A program made the position numbers and the translations under genes. The notes beneath the pieces were generated by a model, which saw only the letters and a program-made list of their open reading frames with translations, did no database searches and was not told where the DNA came from. This document shows, piece after piece, positions 37,801 to 46,035 of a stretch of 64,000 nucleotides of DNA. Position 1 is the first letter of the stretch; every line of letters begins with the position of its first letter. The stretch comes from Halovenus rubra (lineage in GTDB: Archaea; Halobacteriota; Halobacteria; Halobacteriales; Haloarculaceae), in assembly GCF_026586665.1 (NCBI RefSeq), contig NZ_JAODIY010000010.1, positions 186,001 through 250,000 on the forward strand. The letters are read 5' to 3'.

Positions 37801-37920
37801 ATGAACACAGCTATTGTCGTTTCGGTCCTGGCACTTATTTTGGGATTTATTTTCTTCGTGTTTTTGTTGCTTCGCCGGAGTGCACAGGGGTTCAAAGAAG
37901 GAATGGAAGGCGGTCGATAA
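37801..37920 (+). CDS. 39-residue single-span membrane protein
   Basis: Translation gives MNTAIVVSVLALILGFIFFV followed by FLLLRRSAQGFKEGMEGGR: one N-terminal membrane helix and a short charged cytoplasmic tail. Micro-proteins of this pattern are widely conserved in haloarchaea, as far as I recall. No clear link to the downstream livJ gene, which starts 290 bp later. Confidence 0.6.
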   Translation: MNTAIVVSVLALILGFIFFVFLLLRRSAQGFKEGMEGGR

Positions 37921-38173
37921 CGCAGTCACGGGATATCTGACACTCTCTTCTTTCGTGTGGTTACTGCGCCGACAAACTGCTGTCGGTATTGCTTGCTATA
38001 GCGGCTGTAATCGTCGATATGGGATATTTCTCCGCAGGACAGTTGGCTATGTCAGCTCCTTCATGATATCTGTTACAGGATTTGAGGTGGCTCTCTGGAT
38101 AGCGCCACTGTACTGTTTTGTACTTACGCATTGGGCCGATAGATAGACGTGGTTTATTGCCGGAAGTGGTAGG

Positions 38174-38183
38174 TTATTTATAC
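38174..38183 (+). promoter_or_regulatory. TATA box of livJ
   Basis: TTATTTATAC lies 27-36 bp upstream of the livJ ATG at 38211, the expected spacing for a short-leader haloarchaeal transcript. Confidence 0.55.
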
Positions 38184-38210
38184 TATGCGCTCGGTATGTA
38201 TCAACACACC

Positions 38211-39572
38211 ATGAGTGACAAAATAGATAGACGCAAACTTCTCAAACTTCTCGGGGCATCAGGGGCCACTGCAGCACTTGCTGGCTGTTCCGGTGGCGAT
38301 GGCGATGATGGCGGTGATGGAGACAGTGACGGCGGTGATGGAGACAGTGATGGCGGCAGTGATGGTGGCAGTGATGGTGGCAGTGATGGTGGCAGTGATG
38401 GTGGCAGTGATGGCGGCAGTGATGGCGGTGATGGTGGTGGCGGTCGTGAGATTAGGTACGGTGTGTTGATGCCGGAAACTGGTGACCTCGGCTCACTTGG
38501 TGGACCTATCGGCGACGGTGCCAGACTCGTGGGCCGCCAACTGGAGGGGCAGACAGAGTTCACATTTGATGTCAAATCCGCCGACACGCAGACTGACCCA
38601 CAAGCAGGTATCAGCGAGGCCAATTCGCTGGTCGATGGGGGCTATCCGGCAGTGGTCGGCTCGGCATCATCGAACGTCAACCTGCAGGTGACACGCCAAT
38701 CGTTCATTCCGAACGAGGTTGTCGGTATCTCGCCGTCCTCAACGGCACCGTCAGTGAGCCAGCTCGACGACAATGATTACATCTTCAGAACGGCACCGTC
38801 GGATGCACTGCAGGGACCGGTCATCGCACAGGTTGCAGTTGAGGAGTTCGACGCCAGTACGGTTTCGACGATGTTCCTTAATGACAATTACGGGCAGGCC
38901 CTCGAAAGCGCCTTTGTCGATGCCTTCGAAAACGAGCAAGGTGGCGAGGTGCTCGAACAGGTGTCCTTCGAGCCTGAGCAGCCCTCGTACTCATCACAGC
39001 TCAATACCGCGATGAGTGCCGACCCTGACTTCTTGTGGATTGTCGGCTTCCCGCAGTCGGGTATCCAGCTGTTCCGTGACTACTACAACAGCTACAGCGA
39101 GGACTTCCCGATTATCGTCCCTGACGGACTTATCGACGATACGCTTCCCGGTGAAGTCGGTAACTCGATGAACAACGTCTGGGGAACCGCACCGGCAGCC
39201 GGTGGTCCCGGTGCAGACCGATTTGCCGAACTGTACCAAGAGGAGTGGGGACGTGAGCCCGGCGTCTTCAACGCTCACGCCTACGACGCCGCCGCGTGTG
39301 TTGTCCTCGCGAATGCACGTGCCGGCGAGAACGATGGCACTGCAATCCGGGACAACATGCGCAATGTTGCTAACCCACCGGGAACGGAAGTCACTGCGAG
39401 CAACCTCGCCGAGGGACTCGAGATGGCTGCCGCCGGCGACGAGATACAGTACACCGGTGCCTCATCGGCAGTCGACTTCAACGATACCGGTGACATGCAG
39501 GCAGTCTCCTACGATGTCCTCCGGTATATGGAGGGAGAGGCCCAAGTGCAGCGGACAATCGACTTCAGCTAA
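38211..39572 (+). CDS. livJ: Branched-chain amino-acid ABC transporter substrate-binding lipoprotein
   Basis: A 453-residue Tat-exported lipoprotein (DRRKLLKLLGASGATAALAG then the lipobox Cys). A Gly/Ser/Asp tether of about 50 residues follows, built from DNA repeats. The binding domain is of the LivJ/periplasmic type I family (IRYGVLMPETGDLGSLGGPI through YMEGEAQVQRTIDF). It faces the livFGMH genes, which encode the matching permeases and ATPases. A ligand of the Leu/Ile/Val class is likely; related proteins can also carry short-chain amides or urea. Confidence 0.9.
   Translation: MSDKIDRRKLLKLLGASGATAALAGCSGGDGDDGGDGDSDGGDGDSDGGSDGGSDGGSDGGSDGGSDGGSDGGDGGGGREIRYGVLMPETGDLGSLGGPIGDGARLVGRQLEGQTEFTFDVKSADTQTDPQAGISEANSLVDGGYPAVVGSASSNVNLQVTRQSFIPNEVVGISPSSTAPSVSQLDDNDYIFRTAPSDALQGPVIAQVAVEEFDASTVSTMFLNDNYGQALESAFVDAFENEQGGEVLEQVSFEPEQPSYSSQLNTAMSADPDFLWIVGFPQSGIQLFRDYYNSYSEDFPIIVPDGLIDDTLPGEVGNSMNNVWGTAPAAGGPGADRFAELYQEEWGREPGVFNAHAYDAAACVVLANARAGENDGTAIRDNMRNVANPPGTEVTASNLAEGLEMAAAGDEIQYTGASSAVDFNDTGDMQAVSYDVLRYMEGEAQVQRTIDFS
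38310..38426. repeat. Tandem repeats encoding the livJ lipoprotein tether
   Basis: Two 21-bp units (GGCGGTGATGGAGACAGTGA plus C or T) at 38310-38351 are followed by six 12-bp units (GGCAGTGATGGT or ...GGC) at 38355-38426. They encode GGDGDSD and GSDG repeats. All units are multiples of three, so copy-number change would alter tether length without breaking the frame. Confidence 0.9.
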
Positions 39573-39590
39573 GCACTACTAACGACTCGC

Positions 39591-39597
39591 TTTTTTT
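39591..39597 (+). terminator. T7 tract terminating livJ
   Basis: A TTTTTTT run 19 bp after the livJ stop codon, preceded by GC-rich CGACTCGC. U-rich tracts are the core archaeal termination signal. A palindrome CGCCTGCAGGCG at 39673-39684 lies further down in the same convergent gap and may serve livF from the other side. Confidence 0.5.
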
Positions 39598-39733
39598 CGC
39601 GCTGGAGTGACTCACAGTGGCAAAGCTAGCTTGGTTTTGGTTTCACAGTTGTGTTACTCCGTCTGGTTCGTTCGCCTGCAGGCGTGTTCGCGTCTACGTG
39701 TTGATAAAAGAGTTGAGGGGGCGTACGATCCGG

Positions 39734-40570
39734 TTATCCGCCGAGGAACTGCTGGCGGACTTCTTCGTCGGCGAGAAGTCGGTCACCGGTATCGACGTAG
39801 CCGTTTTGTCCCTGTGCGAGCACGTACCCTCGGTCACACCGTCGTAACGCCTCCTTGGCGTTTTGCTCGACCATCAGTATCGCTGTCCCGTCGTCGTTGA
39901 TGCGGTCGATGCGGTCAAACATCTCGTCGACAAGGTCCGGGGCGAGCCCGGCAGAAGGCTCGTCAAGCAACAGCAGGTCGGGGTCAAGCATAAGAGCCCG
40001 GCCCATCGCAACCATCTGTCGCTGCCCGCCGGACATCGAACCTGCGTTCTGTGATTTTCGGTCTTCGAGAATTGGGAACCGGTCATAGACATCCTGAAGC
40101 CGCTCTGGGGGAACCTCGTCAAGGATGTACGCACCCATCTCAAGGTTCTCTTGAACCGAGAGGTTCGGAAAGACGTTATCATTCTGTGGGACGTAACTGA
40201 TGCCCTTGTAGATAATGTCTTCGGGCCGAAGTCCATGAATATCTTCGCCGTCGAAGATGACCGTGCCGCCCATGTACGTCGTGAGGCCGAACACAGATTT
40301 CATTACCGTCGACTTGCCCGCCCCGTTGGGTCCGACAATTGTGACGTACTCACCGCCGCCGACATTGAGATCAACGTCTTCGAGAATCTGGAGGTCGCCG
40401 TACCCCGCATCAAGATCTCGTACTTCGAGAATCGACTCCTCGGGCGCGGCCGCAATTGGGTCCGTCTTTGCTGATACGTCTTCACCAGTGTCGGTTGTGG
40501 CCGTCTCGTTTGTATCTTCGATTGTCGACGCCGCTTCAGTCGGTGACTCGGTGGTATCCTGTTCGCTCAT
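39734..40570 (-). CDS. livF: Branched-chain amino-acid ABC transporter ATPase LivF
   Basis: A 278-residue ATPase. Walker A GPNGAGKST, signature SGGQRQMVAM, Walker B LLLLDEPSAGLAP; the C-terminal EALRRCDRGYVLAQGQ is typical of LivF. An acidic, Thr-rich N-terminal extension of about 45 residues is present. Last gene of the livHMGF operon; its start overlaps the end of livG by 4 nt. Confidence 0.93.
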   Translation of the reverse strand: MSEQDTTESPTEAASTIEDTNETATTDTGEDVSAKTDPIAAAPEESILEVRDLDAGYGDLQILEDVDLNVGGGEYVTIVGPNGAGKSTVMKSVFGLTTYMGGTVIFDGEDIHGLRPEDIIYKGISYVPQNDNVFPNLSVQENLEMGAYILDEVPPERLQDVYDRFPILEDRKSQNAGSMSGGQRQMVAMGRALMLDPDLLLLDEPSAGLAPDLVDEMFDRIDRINDDGTAILMVEQNAKEALRRCDRGYVLAQGQNGYVDTGDRLLADEEVRQQFLGG

Positions 40571-41388
40571 ATATCTTCACCCAGGTACGCTTCAATAACC
40601 TGATCGTTCGATCTGATATCTTCTGGGTCACCATCAGCGAGTAACTTCCCTTGGTGCATGACGAGCACTCGCTCACAGTTCTCCATAATGATGTCCATGT
40701 CATGCTCGACCAGCAAGAACGTATAGCCATCTTCACGGAGAGAATGAATCCGGTCGAGAAGTTTTTCTTCCAGCGTCGGGTTGACACCGGCCATCGGCTC
40801 GTCGAGCAACAGCATCTCTGGCTCGGTCATCATCGCTCGTGACATCTCAAGGAGTTTTTGTTGCCCGCCAGACAGGTTTCCAGCCTCCTCGTAAGCGAGA
40901 TGGTCAATTTCGAAGAATTCGAGTGTCTCCCAGACACGCTCGCGCACCTCGTATTCTTGCTCGACGACACCACTTCGTGCACCCGGCATAACAGAGCGCC
41001 ACAGTGTCTCGCCGCTCTGTGCTTTCGGTGCGAGCATCAAATTCTCAAGCACGGTCATCTCCGATAACGCACGCGCAATCTGGAACGTTCGGACCATGCC
41101 GCGGTTCGCAATCTGTTCGGGCCGCATTCCGGTAACCTTCTCGCCCTGGAAGTAAACCTCTCCACCTGTCGGATTGAGTGCACCGGTGATACAGTTGAAC
41201 GTCGTCGACTTGCCGGCACCGTTTGGCCCGATAAGTCCGGTAATCGTCCCACGTTGTACGTCGAAGCTTGTGTCGTCGACCGCGACGATACCGCCGAAAC
41301 GTTTTTCGAGGTTCTCCACCCGAAGCGGTGCATCCTGATCGACGGTGGTTGTCTCCGTATCTGTCGTTGTTTCTACAGTTTCACTCAT
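40567..41388 (-). CDS. livG: Branched-chain amino-acid ABC transporter ATPase LivG
   Basis: A 273-residue ATPase paired with LivF. Walker A GPNGAGKST, LivG hallmark GMVRTFQIARALSEMTVLEN, signature LSGGQQKLLEM, Walker B LLLDEPMAGVNP. The ATG at 41388 is chosen because it begins MSETVETTTDTETTT and overlaps the livM stop by 8 nt; a longer in-frame extension upstream lies inside livM. Confidence 0.93.
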   Translation of the reverse strand: MSETVETTTDTETTTVDQDAPLRVENLEKRFGGIVAVDDTSFDVQRGTITGLIGPNGAGKSTTFNCITGALNPTGGEVYFQGEKVTGMRPEQIANRGMVRTFQIARALSEMTVLENLMLAPKAQSGETLWRSVMPGARSGVVEQEYEVRERVWETLEFFEIDHLAYEEAGNLSGGQQKLLEMSRAMMTEPEMLLLDEPMAGVNPTLEEKLLDRIHSLREDGYTFLLVEHDMDIIMENCERVLVMHQGKLLADGDPEDIRSNDQVIEAYLGEDI

Positions 41389-42724
41389 CGTTGCCCTCCT
41401 GTTTGCCGAGGTTGACTGCAGCGGCGGTTTCGGTCCGGTCACCGAACATGCCGTTTGGCCGTTTCTGAATGATGACAATCAACACAACTCCGAGCAACAC
41501 GAACTGGAGTGGTGCGATGTTATCAATGGCGTACGCGAGGAACGGCTGGAACGAGAAGTCTGCCAGTGGCGCGATGGCCCCGTCGAAGGTACCGGGCGCA
41601 TTACCAAGGTTGAACCGTGCGCTGATAATCGCACCAACTTGGCGTGGCCCTTCAAACAGCAGCCCCACGAACAGAAGCGAGCCGACGACGCTGCCAGTGT
41701 TTGATCCCGACCCACCGATAATCAGTGCGATAAACGCGTAGAACGTGATGACCGGCCGGAAAGAGTTTGGATTCGCAAACCCTTGGCTCCCCTGCCAGAG
41801 AATGCCGGCAAGGCCCATCAACGCACAGCCAACCATGAACACCTTGATTTTGAACCGCCGGGTGTCCTTGCCAAGCGACTGGGCGACGAGTTCATCTTCA
41901 CGGATTGCCTTGAGTACTCGTCCAAACGGCGAGTAACCGATGCGCCGAACCAGCCAGTACACCCCTGCCATAACCAGCAGCATGATCAACGACCAAAGAA
42001 AGTCGCTGAGTATCGACGAGCTGACCAGTGTTACTTCTTCGCCGCCGATTTCAAACAGTAACAAGTCGATTCTACCGGGATCGATGACGAACAACTCGGC
42101 GAATGATTCGCCAATTGAGGTATCAAGGATGGAATCCGTTGGTCGTCCGGGCAAGTCCATGCCACTGCCGCCGCCGGTACCGAACCCGAACGTGTTGGTC
42201 GTCCATTTCGAGAGCGTCCGGGAGCCTGCAGCGAGCCGGATAATCTCGGAAAGACCGAGCGTGACAATCGCAAAGTAGTCCGAGCTCACCCGGAGTGCAG
42301 GAATCGCGGCAAGTAGCCCGACAAGTGCCGCAGCAATCATTCCCCCGAGAATGCCAATAGGGAGTGGCAACCCAAGTCCCTGTCCGGAAAGAGCATCCGG
42401 AGATGTGCTCAACATCCCCATCGTGTAGATGCCAACAGCCATGAATCCAGCAATACCGATGTTGAACATGCCGGTGTACCCCCAGTGGAGGTTCAGCGCC
42501 AGCGTGATTAGCGCGTACGCGGCAAAGAGGAACGTGATGGTCCGCCAAGCACCGAAAATCGAGTTGACGGTCCCCAACCCAAGCCCCTGTTCAAGCACAA
42601 TCAGTATCGCGAACAGTCCGTAAACAAATGCTACCGTTGACGCGATGAAACGACGGTCTGTTTTTTTGACCCAGCCAGAAATCCGTGCACGCGCGGTTGC
42701 CGAGCCGGTTTCACTGGCTGTCAT
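41381..42724 (-). CDS. livM: Branched-chain amino-acid ABC transporter permease LivM
   Basis: A 447-residue membrane protein with about ten helices. The family core is LTLALNLHWGYTGMFNIGIAG and the coupling helix region RVLKAIREDELVAQSLGKDT that contacts the ATPases. A long periplasmic/extracellular loop separates helices in the middle. Its start overlaps the livH stop by 4 nt. Confidence 0.92.
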   Translation of the reverse strand: MTASETGSATARARISGWVKKTDRRFIASTVAFVYGLFAILIVLEQGLGLGTVNSIFGAWRTITFLFAAYALITLALNLHWGYTGMFNIGIAGFMAVGIYTMGMLSTSPDALSGQGLGLPLPIGILGGMIAAALVGLLAAIPALRVSSDYFAIVTLGLSEIIRLAAGSRTLSKWTTNTFGFGTGGGSGMDLPGRPTDSILDTSIGESFAELFVIDPGRIDLLLFEIGGEEVTLVSSSILSDFLWSLIMLLVMAGVYWLVRRIGYSPFGRVLKAIREDELVAQSLGKDTRRFKIKVFMVGCALMGLAGILWQGSQGFANPNSFRPVITFYAFIALIIGGSGSNTGSVVGSLLFVGLLFEGPRQVGAIISARFNLGNAPGTFDGAIAPLADFSFQPFLAYAIDNIAPLQFVLLGVVLIVIIQKRPNGMFGDRTETAAAVNLGKQEGNDE

Positions 42725-43878
42725 GCAGTTGTCACCCCCCCGAAGATACCCTCTGGACGGTACAGTAGAACGAGAATCATGATGGCGAACGCGGCAGCAG
42801 CGTTAAAGTCCGAAGAGATCCAGATCAATGAGACCTCCTGAACCATACCGATGACGAGTCCGCCAGCAATTGCCCCGTAAATCGACCCGATACCACCGAG
42901 AATGACTCCCGCGAAGATGAAAAGCAGGAGGAACCAACCGACGTTGAAGTTCATCGTTCCACGCTCAAGGACGTACAGGAAGCCGGCGACGCCAGCGAGA
43001 CCGGCACCGAGAATCCACGTTGCACGGACGATCCGCTCTGTCGGGATACCGGTGACCAGTGCAAGGTCTTTGTTGTCGGCCATCGCGCGCATTGCTTTCC
43101 CTAGTTTCGTTCGTTGGAGCAACAGGTGCATCCCAATCATCAGTGCCAGCGAAACGACCAACAGCGTGAGCTGGTGGAGGTCAACCGACATGCCAGTCCC
43201 AAGGAAGTTCTTTTCTTGAACACCCTCGATTGCGGTCACACCACGTGTCTGTGGACCATATACGAACTGGATGAAAGAACGGAGTGCAAGCGCGACACCG
43301 ATAGAGGCAATAAGCAGTGAGATTCCCTCACGGTCCCGCATCGGTCGATAAACGAAGCGGTCGGCAAGCAACGCGACAGCGACCGTCACGACTGCCGAAA
43401 CGACGACACCAATGAGGATTGCCAGCGGTGATGCCACGATTGATGCCCCTATCTCGTTTGGATTCGGTCCTGTTCCCGAGCGTGCCAGCAACAGGTAGCC
43501 TGCGTCGCCAGCCCCCCAACCAGCGATTAACAGTGCAACGCCCCACCCGGTGAATGCCCCTGTGGTGAATAGGTCACCGTGTGAAAAGTTCGCGAAGTTG
43601 AGTATGCTATACGTCATTGAAAGACCGATACCTGCGAGACCAAAGATCAGACCGACAATCAACCCGGTCCGCAGCCGATCTATGAGTGTGTCCAGTGCAA
43701 TATCGCCGCCGAGTGTTCGACCACCGACTTCAAGCAGTTCGACCCCCGCCAAGCCGGCAATAAGGTCGATGATTAACGTTACGAACACACCGAGAGCGAG
43801 TAGTAGTAAGACCCGCCCGCGGATTGCATTTATCACTGGGTTCTCAGATTCCCCTGGAAGCCACTGAGAGCTTGCCAT
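42721..43878 (-). CDS. livH: Branched-chain amino-acid ABC transporter permease LivH
   Basis: A 385-residue membrane protein with about eight to nine helices. Signatures are GLIFGLAGIGLSMTYSILNF (with ANFSHGDLF) and KLGKAMRAMADNKDLALVTG (coupling region). First gene of the leftward livHMGF operon. The start is taken as the ATG at 43878 (MASSQWLPGESEN); in-frame codons continue upstream to 43938 but include AT-rich promoter-like sequence. Confidence 0.9.
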   Translation of the reverse strand: MASSQWLPGESENPVINAIRGRVLLLLALGVFVTLIIDLIAGLAGVELLEVGGRTLGGDIALDTLIDRLRTGLIVGLIFGLAGIGLSMTYSILNFANFSHGDLFTTGAFTGWGVALLIAGWGAGDAGYLLLARSGTGPNPNEIGASIVASPLAILIGVVVSAVVTVAVALLADRFVYRPMRDREGISLLIASIGVALALRSFIQFVYGPQTRGVTAIEGVQEKNFLGTGMSVDLHQLTLLVVSLALMIGMHLLLQRTKLGKAMRAMADNKDLALVTGIPTERIVRATWILGAGLAGVAGFLYVLERGTMNFNVGWFLLLFIFAGVILGGIGSIYGAIAGGLVIGMVQEVSLIWISSDFNAAAAFAIMILVLLYRPEGIFGGVTTA

Positions 43879-43891
43879 GCTGTTTGCTAAA

Positions 43892-43950
43892 TCATGTTCA
43901 TCCTGTAAATAGTTCACGTTGTTGAGTGAGTATATCATGTCTCATGTTCA
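43892..43950. promoter_or_regulatory. Divergent livH/transducer control region with TCATGTTCA repeats
   Basis: The 153-bp AT-rich region between livH (leftward) and the first transducer (rightward) contains TCATGTTCA at 43892-43900 and again at 43942-43950, exactly 50 bp apart. Such spacing (close to five helical turns) could suit a regulator acting on both promoters. No protein is assigned. Confidence 0.35.
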
Positions 43951-44031
43951 CACATATTATCCTAAATAATAGTGTGACAGTTTTCGAAGAAGTACATAGA
44001 TTAAAGTGACATCCAGAAAACAGAGCATATC

Positions 44032-45861
44032 ATGGGTGAAAGTGCAGCAACGGACCCAGAAAGTCCAGAGGCAAGCGCGGATGCTAATATGTCTCAATCT
44101 GGGGCGCGGAGAATTGTTCCATCTGTAGTAGCTAGTAATCTCATAGTAAAGCTGGTTGTCGGGATCTTACTCATCGTGCTTTTGGCAGGGGGTATTGCGT
44201 TCTACTTCCAGAGTGGGATTGCTGACGAGCTCGATTCACAGGTCAAGACACAGGTCGAAGAGACCGCCGGCCTGCACTCGGATATTTATACAGCTTGGGA
44301 AGGCAATCGATTCGACGAGCTGAGATCAATTGCAGGTGAGGAGGTGCTCGACCAGAGCGCCGAACGCCCTCGGAGCGACCGACTCACACGGGCTCGAAAT
44401 AACCTGGATAGTTTCCAACAGTTGCATCTTGTCGATACCGAGAGTGGCGAGGTGATTGCAAGTTCTGCCGAGGAAGCAGTCGGTGAGAATATGTTCGAGA
44501 TGGTTGACGAGAGTTTCATCGGCGAATCAGGCGCGTTTACCACACCGTATCAGTACACATCGCTAACAGGAGAGACTGTCGTCGGCTTCGGACGACAGCG
44601 ACTTCTTGACGATACGCACGTGCTACTCGGCGAAGTGCCGGCTACGGGCGGCCCCAACTTCAGACAGACTATCGAGGGATCAAACACCGTTATTGCAAAC
44701 CAAGAGGGTGATGTTGTCTTCGGAGAGAGTGGCGTCGACCCGGCAGTCGTCGGGGAAGGATTAAGCATCACCGTCACACGGAACGATGGCGAAATTCATG
44801 CAAGTACGACGTTTGGCGAGCGCGGGCTTACCGTCGTCACGAGCAGTCCAGAGAGTGAAGCGTTCGCACTCAGGGATAGTGTTCTCCGGAGTTTCGTCAT
44901 CATGCTTGTGTTAGTGTTTGGCGTCTTGATTATCAGTACCGTCATCGGTGGCCGCTCAATCGCTAGCTCAATTACGAAACTCAACGACCGTGCAAAAGAG
45001 ATGGGAGAAGGAGATTTGTCTGTCGATCTTGAAACAAGTCGGAGAGACGAAATCGGCGAACTCTACGCCGGGTTCGCTAGCATGCGTGACTCACTCCAAG
45101 AACGCATCAGCGAAACAGAAGACGCACGTGACGAGGCCGAAACGGCCCGAAAAGAAGCAGAGGTCGCACGGGCAGAAGCCGAAGAGCTAGCGTCGTACCT
45201 CCAAGAGCGCACTGAGGAGTATTCCGAAATTATGCGACAGGTGGGAATGGGTGATATGACCCAGCGGATGACTCCCGACGGCGAAGAGGAGTCGATGGAT
45301 ACCATCGCAACGGAGTTCAACGACATGATTGAGGAGTTAGAGAAGACAACAGGCCAACTCAAAAGCTACGTCAATGAGGTTGAGGAGGCTGGCGCTGAAG
45401 TCGAGCAAAGTGCCCAGACTGTGCGCGACGCCAGCGAACAGGTGGCGGACTCGATTCAGAAGATCTCCGACGATGCCTACAATCAAAAAGAACGTCTGCA
45501 GGCAGTCTCGGAAACAATGGATAAGGTGACGACAGAACTCGAATCTATGGCAACCGTCGAAGGTGTCGACATCCAAGAGCCACTCGCAAATCTCCAAACG
45601 ATGGCGAGCAATATCAACGAGATTGCGGAGTTGAGTGAGGAGACGATGGCCGAAGCTGAAGATGTCGCCGGTGCTGCTGAGGAACAGGCCGCAGAGCTTA
45701 ACGAAGTCTCCAAACGGGCAAACGACCTCCAGCAGTACGCACAGCCACTCCGAGACATCCTTGGGCGCTTCGAAACCGAAGCCGAACACGAGTTTGTCTT
45801 CTCGGTTGGGCCGACCGGCGGCGCTCAGAGTCCAACCTCACGCTCACCGGACGAAGAATAA
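44032..45861 (+). CDS. Transducer-like membrane protein lacking the CheA-binding tip
   Basis: A 609-residue protein. A membrane helix at about 38-58, an extracellular sensor domain (60-280), a second helix (about 286-306), HAMP (SITKLNDRAKEMGEGDLSVD) and a long coiled coil are nearly the same as in the next gene. But the conserved transducer hairpin tip is missing: the two antiparallel helices join through ATVEGVDIQEPL near residue 508 and the protein ends with a short return helix (QPLRDILGRFETEAEHEF) plus a disordered tail. It thus lacks the site that contacts CheA and CheW. It might sense the same ligand without signalling directly, or modulate its paralogue in mixed clusters. Confidence 0.88.
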   Translation: MGESAATDPESPEASADANMSQSGARRIVPSVVASNLIVKLVVGILLIVLLAGGIAFYFQSGIADELDSQVKTQVEETAGLHSDIYTAWEGNRFDELRSIAGEEVLDQSAERPRSDRLTRARNNLDSFQQLHLVDTESGEVIASSAEEAVGENMFEMVDESFIGESGAFTTPYQYTSLTGETVVGFGRQRLLDDTHVLLGEVPATGGPNFRQTIEGSNTVIANQEGDVVFGESGVDPAVVGEGLSITVTRNDGEIHASTTFGERGLTVVTSSPESEAFALRDSVLRSFVIMLVLVFGVLIISTVIGGRSIASSITKLNDRAKEMGEGDLSVDLETSRRDEIGELYAGFASMRDSLQERISETEDARDEAETARKEAEVARAEAEELASYLQERTEEYSEIMRQVGMGDMTQRMTPDGEEESMDTIATEFNDMIEELEKTTGQLKSYVNEVEEAGAEVEQSAQTVRDASEQVADSIQKISDDAYNQKERLQAVSETMDKVTTELESMATVEGVDIQEPLANLQTMASNINEIAELSEETMAEAEDVAGAAEEQAAELNEVSKRANDLQQYAQPLRDILGRFETEAEHEFVFSVGPTGGAQSPTSRSPDEE

Positions 45862-46035
45862 CACAGTCGTCTGGGTTTGTCCCAGCTTTTTTACGGGTAT
45901 TTGTTTTCGGATGGTCCGCTCAGCCACATCCAGCGCGGTGAAACGGCCGAGAACGACCTCAATTGTTCGCTGGAAATATCGATTATGAATATAGTACGCC
46001 CAAATTAAAGTTTGGGGGTAAATATCATACAACAC

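Noticed and set aside
38185-38214. A 9-residue mini-ORF (MRSVCINTP) whose TGA overlaps the livJ ATG, like those before porA and porB
   Set aside because: The livJ TATA box (38174-38183) touches the mini-ORF start, so transcription would begin about 20 bp inside or beyond it; it would not be in the mRNA as a complete frame.
38310-38426. CRISPR-like short repeats
   Set aside because: The units are contiguous, without spacers, and are coding repeats within livJ.
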